This document shows, one piece after another, positions 17,068 through 24,516 of a DNA stretch of 44,925 nucleotides. Under the pieces are notes generated by a model. The model did no database searches and was not told the origin of the DNA. It saw nothing but the letters and a program-made list of their open reading frames with translations. The position numbers were made by a program, and so were the translations under genes. Location: positions 1-44,925 of the forward strand of contig JAHEYQ010000041.1 in assembly GCA_023251515.1 (NCBI GenBank), written 5' to 3'. Origin of the DNA: Bacteroidales bacterium. Its GTDB lineage: Bacteria > Bacteroidota > Bacteroidia > Bacteroidales > JACABE01. Positions within the stretch are counted from its first letter, which is position 1; each line of letters opens with the position of its first letter.

Positions 17068-17778
17068 ATGAAAAACGCTTTAAAAACATTGGTGATTGTA
17101 TTGGCAATCACAATCGCATTTTCTGGTTCAGTTTTAGCTCAGAAAAAGGGAAAACCTTTTAAAGGAACTGTAACTTATGCATTAACATATTCGGGAGATG
17201 GCATAGAACCTGCTGAATTGGCTAAATATCCAAAAGAAAGCACAATTAAAGTTTATGAAAACAGAACTTTAACCGAACAAGGACCAGCTTCATTTATTAC
17301 AAATGGTGATTTGAAATTGGTTTATACTGTAATTGACTTATCATCAATGGGTGCAAAAAAATATCTTATCACTCAAAAAGCAGAAGAAGTTGAAAAAGAT
17401 AACAAAGGTACTCAATACAAATATTCGGAAGAAGGAAAAGAAATTTTGGGCTTTAAAACCAAAAAAGTAGAAATTACTCCACCTGTAAAAGAAGATGAAG
17501 AAGAAGATGCAGCCGGTTCGATGAAAATAACTGCTTATTATACTGAAGATATGGGTGGCGAAGAAGTAAACTTTGGCAACCAGATGTTTCATGGTGTTAA
17601 AGGTTTTGTTTTAGAATATGAATTAGTTACACCAAAAGTAACCATTAAAGCTACAGCAAAAACCATTGAAAAAGGCAAAGTAAAAGAAACCGATTTTATG
17701 GTTCCTTCTGATTGCAGCGAAGTAACAAAAGAGCAATTTGAAGAAGAAATTAAAGCATTACAAGGTGGTGGAGAATAA
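17068..17778 (+). CDS. secreted protein, DUF4412-like
   Basis: The protein has 236 residues. A signal peptide (KTLVIVLAITIAFSGSVLAQ) is followed by FKGTVTYALTYSGDG, the opening strand seen in DUF4412-type periplasmic proteins. A Glu/Asp-rich segment sits at about 148-153 (VKEDEEEDA). The rest is beta-rich (GSMKITAYYTEDMGGEEV, KGFVLEYELV), and the end is a charged helix (SEVTKEQFEEEIKALQ). It is likely periplasmic or on the inner leaf of the outer membrane, and binding of a lipid or small ligand is possible by comparison with LolA-like folds. It has its own promoter and terminator, so it is a single-gene unit. Confidence 0.75.
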   Translation: MKNALKTLVIVLAITIAFSGSVLAQKKGKPFKGTVTYALTYSGDGIEPAELAKYPKESTIKVYENRTLTEQGPASFITNGDLKLVYTVIDLSSMGAKKYLITQKAEEVEKDNKGTQYKYSEEGKEILGFKTKKVEITPPVKEDEEEDAAGSMKITAYYTEDMGGEEVNFGNQMFHGVKGFVLEYELVTPKVTIKATAKTIEKGKVKETDFMVPSDCSEVTKEQFEEEIKALQGGGE

Positions 17779-17794
17779 TATTTTCAACTACTTT

Positions 17795-17833
17795 AAAAAG
17801 CCTTTTTGTTGAATAACGAAAAGGCTTTTTTTA
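17795..17833 (+). terminator. terminator after the DUF4412-like gene
   Basis: AAAAAGCCTTTT and AAAAGGCTTTTTTT pair around TGTTGAATAACG (with GTT/AAC inner pairing), ending in a T7 run. It is 16 bp after the stop codon. Confidence 0.88.
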
Positions 17834-17904
17834 TGAAATTTTGACTGAAAAGATATCGAAAAAATATTTAATTTTGTAGTTGATAGCAAAACCAAACCGC
17901 ATAC

Positions 17905-20388
17905 ATGTCAAATAAGAACAATATCAGCAAAAAGAACGCTTTTAAAAACAAACTGGAAGTAGAACCCGAAAAGGGTAAAAAGAAAAAAAATAACTCAAAA
18001 CCCTTTGAAGGTTTGGGAAACTTTTTTTCGGATAATAAAATGCACAAAGTTGTAGGTGTTTTCTTAGCATTGTTTGCTTTATTTTTATTTTTCTCTTTTC
18101 TGTCTTTTATTTTCACGTGGTGGCTCGATTACGATAAATTAGCCGAAGCCGATTTTTCTTCTATATTATTTGACGAAACCCTTGAAATTAATAACTGGAC
18201 AGGCAGATTGGGAGCTGCACTTGCTTTTTTATTTATTAAAAAATGGTTTGGTATAGCTTCGCTGGTTTTTATATTTCTATTTCTTGTTACAGGTTTAAAG
18301 CTTCTCAAATTAAGTATAATAAAGCTATCAACTTCAATTAAATATTCTGTATTTATTTTATTATTCACTTCTATAACTTTGGGTTTTTTCTTTAAATCCG
18401 GTAATTTAAGTATTTACAGCGGAATTTTCGGTTACGAATCAAGCATGTGGCTCGAAGGATTGCTTGGGAAAATAGGTACCGGCATTCTGTTGGTTTTTGC
18501 CTTATCGGCATTTATTATCATTGTATTTAATACAAATTTCAATTTTAAGGATTTCCAATCCACAAAAAAGAATACAGACGATGATATTATTAATCCGAAA
18601 ACCGGTAATTCTTTAAAAGATGAAACTTCTACAAACGAAGAAATTGAAGTGGACGAAGATGATGATTATGATGAACCCGGTAGTCTTGATTTTGAGGTTT
18701 TTGAAAGACCTACCGAAAAGCCAAAGATAAAAACTGCCAACAAAGTTGAAAAAGAAGTTCTGTTTACAGTAGAAACGCCCGAAGAAGTTATTTCTGATAT
18801 CATTATTAATAACAAAACGGAAGATATTACACCCGAAATAATTGAAGAAGATGAAGTTGTGATGAAGCACAACAGCATCGACAGCGAATACGATCCGCGT
18901 TTGGATTTGAGTTCTTATCAGTTTCCAACCCTTAATCTGATGGCTGATTATAACGAAAATCCAACTTCGGTTCAGAACGATGAATTGATATCAAATAAAA
19001 ACCGCATTGTTGAAACTTTAAGAAATTATGCCATCGAGATAGTTCAGATTAAAGCTACCATAGGACCTACGGTTACTTTATACGAAATTGTTCCGGCACC
19101 GGGTATCAGAATTTCGAAGATAAAAAACCTGGAAGATGATATTGCATTAAGTTTGTCGGCTTTGGGTATTCGTATTATAGCTCCTATCCCCGGCAAGGGA
19201 ACCATCGGGATTGAAGTGCCTAACAAAAACCCGCAGATTGTTTCGATGAAAACCATGCTGAGCAGCGAGAAATTTCAGAATTCGAAAATGGAATTGCCTA
19301 TTGCCATTGGCAAAACCATTGCCAACGAACCATATATTGCCGATTTGGCTAAGATGCCTCACTTGCTGATGGCGGGTGCTACAGGTCAGGGGAAATCTGT
19401 TGGATTAAATGCCATTATAGCTTCTTTGCTTTATAAAAAACATCCGGCTGAGATTAAATTTGTGATGGTTGACCCTAAGAAGGTTGAGTTGTCGCTTTTT
19501 ACCAAGATAGAACGCCATTTCCTAGCCAAATTGCCCGATTCGGAAGATGCCATTATTACTGATACCCGCAAAGTGGTAAGAACGCTAAATTCGTTAACCA
19601 TCGAGATGGATCAGCGTTATGATTTGCTAAAGGATGCTCAGGTGAAAAACATCAGAGAATACAATGCTAAATTTATTTCGAGAAGACTAAATCCAAATGA
19701 TGGTCATCGCTTTTTGCCTTATATTATTTTGGTTGTTGATGAGTTTGCCGACCTGATTATGACTGCCGGTAAAGAAATAGAAACACCTATTGCACGTTTG
19801 GCTCAATTGGCCAGAGCTATTGGTATCCATTTGATTATTGCAACCCAGCGTCCGTCTGTAAATATTATTACAGGTACCATTAAAGCCAACTTTCCGGCTC
19901 GTATTGCATTCAGGGTTACATCCAAGATTGACTCGCGTACCATTTTAGATACCGGAGGGGCTGATCAGTTAATAGGAAGGGGCGATTTGTTGCTGTCAAC
20001 CGGAAATGATTTAATCCGTCTACAATGTGCTTTTATTGATACGCCCGAAATTGAAAGTATAGTGGATTTTATTGGCTCACAGCGTGGTTATACTACACCG
20101 TTTAACCTGCCCGAATATCTGGACGAAGATAGCGAACCCAACAAAGAATTTGATCCATCATCAAAAGATGAATTGTTTGAAGATGCAGCCCGTATTATTG
20201 TGGCTCATCAGCATGGGTCAACGTCGTTATTGCAACGAAAACTTAAACTGGGCTACAACAGAGCCGGACGTATTATAGATCAGCTGGAGGCTGCCGGTAT
20301 TGTGGGACCATTTGAAGGCAGCAAAGCCCGCGAAGTAAAATATAAAGACGAAATTAGTCTGGAACAGTTTTTGAGAGAGAATCATTAA
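17905..20388 (+). CDS. ftsK: DNA translocase FtsK/SpoIIIE
   Basis: The protein has 827 residues. Four membrane helices lie in the first 210 (about 46-73, 115-135, 146-163, 190-208), then an acidic linker (about 215-330, EVDEDDDYDEPGS). The motor follows: alpha domain from about 340 (VEIVQIKA-like), Walker A GATGQGKS near 490 and Walker B ILVVDEFADL near 607-616, with RPSVNIITGTIKANFPARIAF after it. The C-terminal winged-helix gamma domain (about 755-825, LLQRKLKLGYNRAGRIIDQL) reads the polar KOPS-like sequences. It pumps chromosomal DNA at the division septum and activates XerCD dimer resolution. A TAATTTTG box at 17869-17876 lies 28 bp before the ATG. It is followed after 24 bp by a lolA-like gene, an order also known from other Bacteroidota. 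Confidence 0.97.
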   Translation: MSNKNNISKKNAFKNKLEVEPEKGKKKKNNSKPFEGLGNFFSDNKMHKVVGVFLALFALFLFFSFLSFIFTWWLDYDKLAEADFSSILFDETLEINNWTGRLGAALAFLFIKKWFGIASLVFIFLFLVTGLKLLKLSIIKLSTSIKYSVFILLFTSITLGFFFKSGNLSIYSGIFGYESSMWLEGLLGKIGTGILLVFALSAFIIIVFNTNFNFKDFQSTKKNTDDDIINPKTGNSLKDETSTNEEIEVDEDDDYDEPGSLDFEVFERPTEKPKIKTANKVEKEVLFTVETPEEVISDIIINNKTEDITPEIIEEDEVVMKHNSIDSEYDPRLDLSSYQFPTLNLMADYNENPTSVQNDELISNKNRIVETLRNYAIEIVQIKATIGPTVTLYEIVPAPGIRISKIKNLEDDIALSLSALGIRIIAPIPGKGTIGIEVPNKNPQIVSMKTMLSSEKFQNSKMELPIAIGKTIANEPYIADLAKMPHLLMAGATGQGKSVGLNAIIASLLYKKHPAEIKFVMVDPKKVELSLFTKIERHFLAKLPDSEDAIITDTRKVVRTLNSLTIEMDQRYDLLKDAQVKNIREYNAKFISRRLNPNDGHRFLPYIILVVDEFADLIMTAGKEIETPIARLAQLARAIGIHLIIATQRPSVNIITGTIKANFPARIAFRVTSKIDSRTILDTGGADQLIGRGDLLLSTGNDLIRLQCAFIDTPEIESIVDFIGSQRGYTTPFNLPEYLDEDSEPNKEFDPSSKDELFEDAARIIVAHQHGSTSLLQRKLKLGYNRAGRIIDQLEAAGIVGPFEGSKAREVKYKDEISLEQFLRENH

Positions 20389-20412
20389 TAATTTATCAAA
20401 TATCTAATAAAA

Positions 20413-21063
20413 ATGAAAAAACTGAATCTTATCGGTTTGATAATAAGTTTGTTTATTATAAGCAATGCCAATGCTCAGATTACGGATGCCAAAGCAAATG
20501 AAACACTTAATAAACTTTCGGCTAAAATGAAATCGTTTGTAAACTACAAAATTGAATTTGTATATACATTGGAAAACAAAGCCGAAAAAATAAAACAAAG
20601 TAAAAACGGAACTGCTATTATTAAAGGCGACAAATACTCGTTGAATGTTTCGGGACAGCGGATTATATGCGATGGTAAAACAGTTTGGACTTACATACCT
20701 GATGCTGATGAGGTACAGATTAATAATGTAAATCTGAAAGATGACGATGCATTAAACCCAAGTAAATTGTTTTCGACTTACGAAAAAAACTACAAAGCCA
20801 AACTGATTAAAGAAGTTAATCAGGCTGGGGTATTGACTCAGATTATTGATTTAACCCCCATAAAAGGCAAAGCTTTTTTTAAAGTAAGGCTTACAATAGA
20901 TAAAACCAAAATGCAGATAGTAAGTACCGAGATTTATAATAAAAACGGCAGTACCTATATGTATAAAGTAAATAAGTTTTTGAGCAATCTGAAGATTTCG
21001 GATGCCGAATTTACATTTAAAGCAAGCGATTTTCCGGGAGTGGAAATCAACGATATGCGTTAG
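20413..21063 (+). CDS. lolA: LolA-like outer-membrane lipoprotein carrier protein
   Basis: The protein has 216 residues with a signal peptide (LIGLIISLFIISNANAQ). The LolA/LolB-like open barrel is seen in order: KANETLNKLSAKMKSF as the N-terminal helix, GTAIIKGDKYSLNVSGQRIICDGKTVWTYIPDADEVQI (landmarks about 75-110), then TYMYKVNKFLSNLKISDAEFTFKASDFPGVEI at the end. LolA takes lipoproteins from the LolCDE complex across the periplasm to the outer membrane. Closely spaced behind ftsK (24 bp), it is surely in the same operon. Sequence matching to the proteobacterial protein is low, as normal in this phylum. Confidence 0.85.
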   Translation: MKKLNLIGLIISLFIISNANAQITDAKANETLNKLSAKMKSFVNYKIEFVYTLENKAEKIKQSKNGTAIIKGDKYSLNVSGQRIICDGKTVWTYIPDADEVQINNVNLKDDDALNPSKLFSTYEKNYKAKLIKEVNQAGVLTQIIDLTPIKGKAFFKVRLTIDKTKMQIVSTEIYNKNGSTYMYKVNKFLSNLKISDAEFTFKASDFPGVEINDMR

Positions 21064-21099
21064 TTATAAAGTATTGAAAAAAGCCCGTAGGTAAGTAAT

Positions 21100-21147
21100 T
21101 GAACTACACCCCAGAAGTTAGACAAAAAACTTTTGAGGTGTTTTTTT
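21100..21147 (+). terminator. terminator after lolA, resembling an IS end
   Basis: ACACCCCAGAAGTT (21106-21119) pairs with AACTTTTGAGGTGT (21128-21141), 12 of 14 bases, and is followed by T7. It works as a terminator for the ftsK-lolA operon. The sequence TGAACTACACCCCAGAAG with TTAGACA also looks like the terminal repeat of IS3-type insertion sequences in this phylum. No transposase remains, so an IS remnant is only a possibility. Confidence 0.55.
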
Positions 21148-21167
21148 ATGGAAATTTAATCTAAATC

Positions 21168-21472
21168 CGGCAAAAGATTTTTTGCATTGCCCATTTCAAA
21201 ACCGAGCAAAGGGCAAAAGATTATTCGGATACTCTTTTCAAAACTGAACAATGAGCAAAAGATTTTTCGGATGCCCATTTCAAAACTGAACAATGAGCAA
21301 AACATTTTTACGGAGCCTATTTCAAAACTGAACAATGGGCAAAACATTTTTCGGATGCCCATTTCAAAACCAAACAATGAGCAAAAGATTTTTCGGATGC
21401 TCATTTCAAAACCAAACAATGGGCAAAACATTTTTCAGATGCTCATTTCAATGTCGTACAATGGGCATCAAT
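21168..21472. repeat. intergenic repeat array C: seven 42-bp units
   Basis: The string TTCAAAA or TTCAATG recurs at 21195, 21237, 21279, 21321, 21363, 21405 and 21447, exactly every 42 bp. Each unit has AATGRGC followed about 16 bases later by GCYCATT, an inverted repeat. The two arms tend to change together: at 21334/21357 they are AATGGGC with GCCCATT, at 21376/21399 AATGAGC with GCTCATT. Palindrome centres alternate at 21-bp steps. Both strands stay open because 42 is 14 codons (plus-strand peptide KLNNEQKIFRMPIS), but no start signal or leader is seen. Confidence 0.9.
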
Positions 21473-21524
21473 AAGTTGTTATGGCTATTTTTAAAGCATT
21501 ATTATTTGAACATACTTAGGTTTT

Positions 21525-21770
21525 TTGTTTAGCCATTTTGTACAAAATAAGTGCGATGCCGATGCTATTTTGTGTGGCTTTGTACAAAATAAGTCCGCCT
21601 TAGGACATAATAAGTCCGCCTTAGGACATAATAAGTACCAAGCCAGAGAAAATAAGTGTGGCTTGGCACAAAATAAGTCCGCGTTTGTACTTCTGAAGTA
21701 CAAAGAGCTACATAATAAGTGCGGCTTTGTACTTCCGAAGAGCAATTTCCTCTTCTGAAGAGGAATATAT
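21525..21770. repeat. intergenic repeat array D: 21-bp step with palindromes
   Basis: AATAAGT recurs at 21546, 21588, 21609, 21630, 21651, 21672 and 21714: steps of 42, 21, 21, 21, 21 and 42. Between these lie palindromes: ATTTTGTACAAAAT, GTCC-GCCTTA-GGAC, CCAAGCC with GGCTTGG, TTTGTACTTC-T-GAAGTACAAA and, at the right end, TTCCTCTTC-T-GAAGAGGAA. The inner palindrome sequence changes from copy to copy while symmetry and spacing are kept. It lies about 50 bp from array C but has no sequence in common with it. Confidence 0.85.
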
Positions 21771-21891
21771 TTAGCAAATACACTTAATAATTACAAATAT
21801 TTATTCTTATTTAACAAATCACAAAAACATGAAATAGAGGTAGTACATGAATTATTTTTTTGTAATTTTAGCCAATAAATTAAATAAATAA

Positions 21892-21996
21892 ATGGAGTTT
21901 TATTTACCAATCAATATCTTGTTTGTAGAACAACGCAGCACAGCCAATTACTTTACACCTTATAAGTTCTCGGCAAAGGAGAAAGATGAGGAGACT
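21892..21996 (+). pseudogene. RHS core-domain remnant
   Basis: An open frame from 21892 encodes FVEQRSTANYFTPYKFSAKE followed by KDEET. This is the well-known start of the RHS repeat-associated core domain (normally ...PYKF(N/T/S)(G/A)KE(K/L)D-x-ETGL-Y-Y-GARYY). The family sequence stops after DEET at 21996, where a different sequence with a G/C-rich hairpin begins. The GARYYD part is absent here and I do not find it downstream of the DUF559 gene. It is thus a short relic of a polymorphic-toxin or WapA-like protein, apparently cut by the hairpin/DUF559 segment. Confidence 0.65.
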
Positions 21997-22002
21997 TCAA
22001 AC

Positions 22003-22040
22003 AACCCCACCTCCGCCTCCCCTAAAAGGGGAGGAACTAC
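22003..22040. repeat. GC-rich hairpin upstream of the DUF559 gene
   Basis: CCTCCCCT (22016-22023) and AGGGGAGG (22027-22034) make a perfect 8-bp stem with a 3-base loop, preceded by CCCCACCTCCG. Similar CCTCCCC...GGGGAGG hairpins are common repetitive sequences in Bacteroidota genomes. It stands exactly at the border of the RHS remnant and 61 bp before the DUF559 start. Confidence 0.65.
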
Positions 22041-22094
22041 GGAACAGCAACTTATAGACATTTGTCATTTTATTTATTTTTATTTTTTTGTAAA

Positions 22095-22496
22095 ATGCAT
22101 ATAGTTAGTCGAACAGAAAATTTTTATTTTGGTGCATCAGAAGAAATAATAAAACGAGCACGTATATTGCGTAAAACCATGACCAAAGCCGAAATAAAAC
22201 TCTGGAATTATTTGAATAAAAAACAAATAAACAATATCAGATTTCGTCGTCAGCATCCCATAGCTAAGTTTATTGTTGATTTTTATTCACATCAATTAAA
22301 ATTAGTGATAGAAATAGACGGAAGTATTCATAATGAAGAAATACAACAAGAAAGAGATGAAAACAGAACTTATGAACTTGAAAAACTTGGATTAAAAGTT
22401 ATTAGGTTTGAAAACAGTAAGGTGTTAAATAATATTTCAGAAGTTTTAAAGCAGATAGATCATATTGTATCAATCAATTCAGAAAAAATGTATTAA
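22095..22496 (+). CDS. DUF559 endonuclease-like protein
   Basis: I take the ATG at 22095 (MHIVSRTENFYFG) as the start; the frame is open further up to 22062 but those residues are hydrophobic chance sequence. The resulting protein has 133 residues and follows the DUF559 pattern: ARILRKTMTKAEIKLWNYL, RFRRQHPIAKFIVDFY, LVIEIDGSIH, then the Arg/Tyr helix RDENRTYELEKLGLKVIRF. The D (in FIVDFY) and E-x-D (in IEIDG) fit the PD-(D/E)xK nuclease core related to Vsr. Such small genes are widespread in Bacteroidota, often near G/C-rich hairpins as here. Role unknown: repair, or movement of the hairpin element. Confidence 0.85.
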   Translation: MHIVSRTENFYFGASEEIIKRARILRKTMTKAEIKLWNYLNKKQINNIRFRRQHPIAKFIVDFYSHQLKLVIEIDGSIHNEEIQQERDENRTYELEKLGLKVIRFENSKVLNNISEVLKQIDHIVSINSEKMY

Positions 22497-22614
22497 TTTT
22501 ACATTAAAAATCAGGCAAATGCTACCAAGCATCAATATAACATATAAGTACTCTGTATTGTACTGATATAAATTGACAAAAAACATATAAAAACAAATAA
22601 AAAGCAATAAACAA

Positions 22615-23319
22615 ATGAAAAGAAAATTATCAATTTACTCATTTATACTAATGAGTTTCGTATTAATAACTTGGGGATGCAGCAAGAGCGATGACAATAA
22701 TACCCCGAATACTGCTACCGTTACAGATATTGATGGGAATATATATCATACAGTTACCATTGGCACACAAACATGGATGGTAGAAAACCTGAAGGTTACC
22801 AAATTCAGAAACGGTGTTGCTATTCCTAATATTACAGATGGTCAGCAATGGAGAAGTGCAACTACATCTGCTTATTGCAACTACAATAACAATTTAGCAA
22901 ACGTAGCAACCTATGGGAGACTTTACAATTGGTATGCAGTAAACGATAGCAATAAAATATGTCCTCCCGGCTGGCATATTCCAACATATCAGGAATGGGC
23001 AACATTAATGAACTTTTTGGGAGGAGAGAATGTAGCTGGCGACAAACTAAAAGAAAAAGGTCCGGCACATTGGGGCATTTCCAATACTTCAGCTACTAAC
23101 GAAAATGGATTTACAGCTTTACCAGCCGGAACAAGAAGTTTTGAATATGCAACAACCGACTTTTCCAATCAAGGCGGCGAAACCTTTTGGTGGACTTCAT
23201 CTGTACATAACGCCACTATAGCCTGGCATAGCAGCATCAATTGTTTAATGCCAGTAATATCAATAAATTGTCAGCTTAATAAGAAAAATGGTTTTTCATT
23301 ACGATGTATTAAAGATTAA
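22615..23319 (+). CDS. lipoprotein with FISUMP domain (Fibrobacter major paralogous domain)
   Basis: The protein has 234 residues. The lipoprotein signal ends at Cys22 (MSFVLITWGC), followed by SKSDDNN, a flexible surface-export type start. The domain follows directly: TVTDIDGNIYHTVTIGTQTWMVENLKV, then YGRLYNWYAV, CPPGWHIPTYQEWATLMNFLGG, NENGFTALPAGTR, FWWTSS and FSLRCIKD at the end, which are landmarks of the FISUMP domain, related to the formylglycine-generating-enzyme/C-type-lectin fold. It is likely a surface-exposed lipoprotein; the function of the family is not established. It stands as its own unit with an AT-rich leader. Confidence 0.9.
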   Translation: MKRKLSIYSFILMSFVLITWGCSKSDDNNTPNTATVTDIDGNIYHTVTIGTQTWMVENLKVTKFRNGVAIPNITDGQQWRSATTSAYCNYNNNLANVATYGRLYNWYAVNDSNKICPPGWHIPTYQEWATLMNFLGGENVAGDKLKEKGPAHWGISNTSATNENGFTALPAGTRSFEYATTDFSNQGGETFWWTSSVHNATIAWHSSINCLMPVISINCQLNKKNGFSLRCIKD

Positions 23320-23496
23320 ACGTTAGTAGAACCTTCTAAAAATACGCTAAGATTAATGATTATTAATTTTGTGTAAAATTAATATTTTTTGATTGTTTTT
23401 GCATGAACAATTAAAACCCGATGTTGTTATAATATGCGATTTCGACAGAATAATTTATAATTCAAATAATATATAATTTAAAAAAAGAAAAATAAA

Positions 23497-24009
23497 ATGA
23501 CAAGAAATTCAGGTGTAACAACTTTTATGGGAAATCCTTTAACCTTATTGGGAAATATGGTAAAAGCAGGTGACAAAGCTTATGATTTTACTGCAATAGG
23601 CGAAGGATTGAAACCGGTTAAATTAAGTGATTATGATGGCAAAGTGAGAATTATTTCATTGGTTCCTTCGGTTGATACAGGTGTGTGTGCGGCTCAAACC
23701 CGTAAGTTTAATGTAGAAGCAGCTAACTTGGGCGATGTTGTAATTTTGACTATTTCATGCGATTTGCCATTTGCTTTGGGTCGTTTTTGCGCTGCCGAAG
23801 GTATTGATAAAGTAATTACTTTATCAGATCATAAAGATACTGATTTTGGTTTAAACTATGGTTTTCTGATTGAAGAATTACGTTTATTGAACCGCGGTAT
23901 TGTGGTTGTTGACAAGCAAGGAACAGTAGCCTATGTTGAATACGTAAAAGAAAACACCGAACATCCTGATTACGATAAAGCTATAGCAGAAGCTAAAAAA
24001 CTGCTATAA
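23497..24009 (+). CDS. tpx: thiol peroxidase Tpx
   Basis: The protein has 170 residues, full length. The peroxidatic cysteine is C64 in PSVDTGVCAAQTRKF and the resolving cysteine C98 in LPFALGRFCAAEG, 34 residues apart as in the known atypical 2-Cys enzymes. Cys88 (ISCDLPF) is an extra residue. It reduces hydrogen peroxide and organic peroxides with thioredoxin as electron donor. A TAATTTTG box lies at 23364-23371, which would give a long leader of about 120 bases. A strong terminator follows, so it is a single-gene unit. Confidence 0.97.
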   Translation: MTRNSGVTTFMGNPLTLLGNMVKAGDKAYDFTAIGEGLKPVKLSDYDGKVRIISLVPSVDTGVCAAQTRKFNVEAANLGDVVILTISCDLPFALGRFCAAEGIDKVITLSDHKDTDFGLNYGFLIEELRLLNRGIVVVDKQGTVAYVEYVKENTEHPDYDKAIAEAKKLL

Positions 24010-24035
24010 TGTGTGTTTAAATTGTTTAAAACGTA

Positions 24036-24068
24036 AAGCCGACTTAATTAAATAAGTCGGCTTTTTTG
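24036..24068 (+). terminator. terminator after tpx
   Basis: AAGCCGACTTA (24036-24046) pairs perfectly with TAAGTCGGCTT (24053-24063) over a 6-base loop and is followed by TTTTGTTTT. Confidence 0.93.
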
Positions 24069-24138
24069 TTTTGCCATTAAACGTATTTCTGAAGATAATG
24101 TGCCAATTAGTAGATTAAATTAACAACACATGAAATTC

Positions 24139-24246
24139 AAATATCCTTTTGAAAATATATTTATTGATTGTACGAATAGAAATATTGACTGTGTGAATGA
24201 AAATATTGATTGTGCGAATGAAAATATCGACTGTACGAATAAATAT
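24139..24246. repeat. intergenic repeat array E: four 21-bp units
   Basis: Four successive 21-bp units begin at 24163, 24184, 24205 and 24226, with the pattern ATTGAYTGTRYGAATGAAAAT. A weaker copy lies directly before them. It is the shortest of the six 21/22-bp arrays and the only one without strong palindromes. The remaining gap to the next gene (24247-24516) is AT-rich; a TAACTTTG box at 24364-24371 is the only signal noticed there. Confidence 0.8.
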
Positions 24247-24516
24247 ATTAAAAAAAAGAAATGAATATTTATACTTTGTTAACTTTTAATAATAGATTAA
24301 TTTGTTCAAATTATTATACTTACATTTTTTTAAAGTAAAGCATTGATTAATATTTTATTTTTATAACTTTGTAAAAGTATTTGAAAATGATGTTATTTGG
24401 CGAATTTTATTTTACAAAAGGGAATCAGCAAAAAAATCATTTAAATAAACAATAAAAATTACAACTATGTAAGAAAGTTTGAGTCTATAAATTAATTATA
24501 TTTTGAAAAACAACTT

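Noticed and set aside
21100..21155. A full insertion sequence after lolA
   Set aside because: Only one end-like sequence is present and no transposase frame or opposite end was found; I annotate it as a terminator with an IS-like resemblance.
21156..21783. Open frames on both strands of arrays C and D as small repeat proteins
   Set aside because: Units of 42 and 21 bp keep frames open on both strands by chance; no start signals or domain-like sequence.
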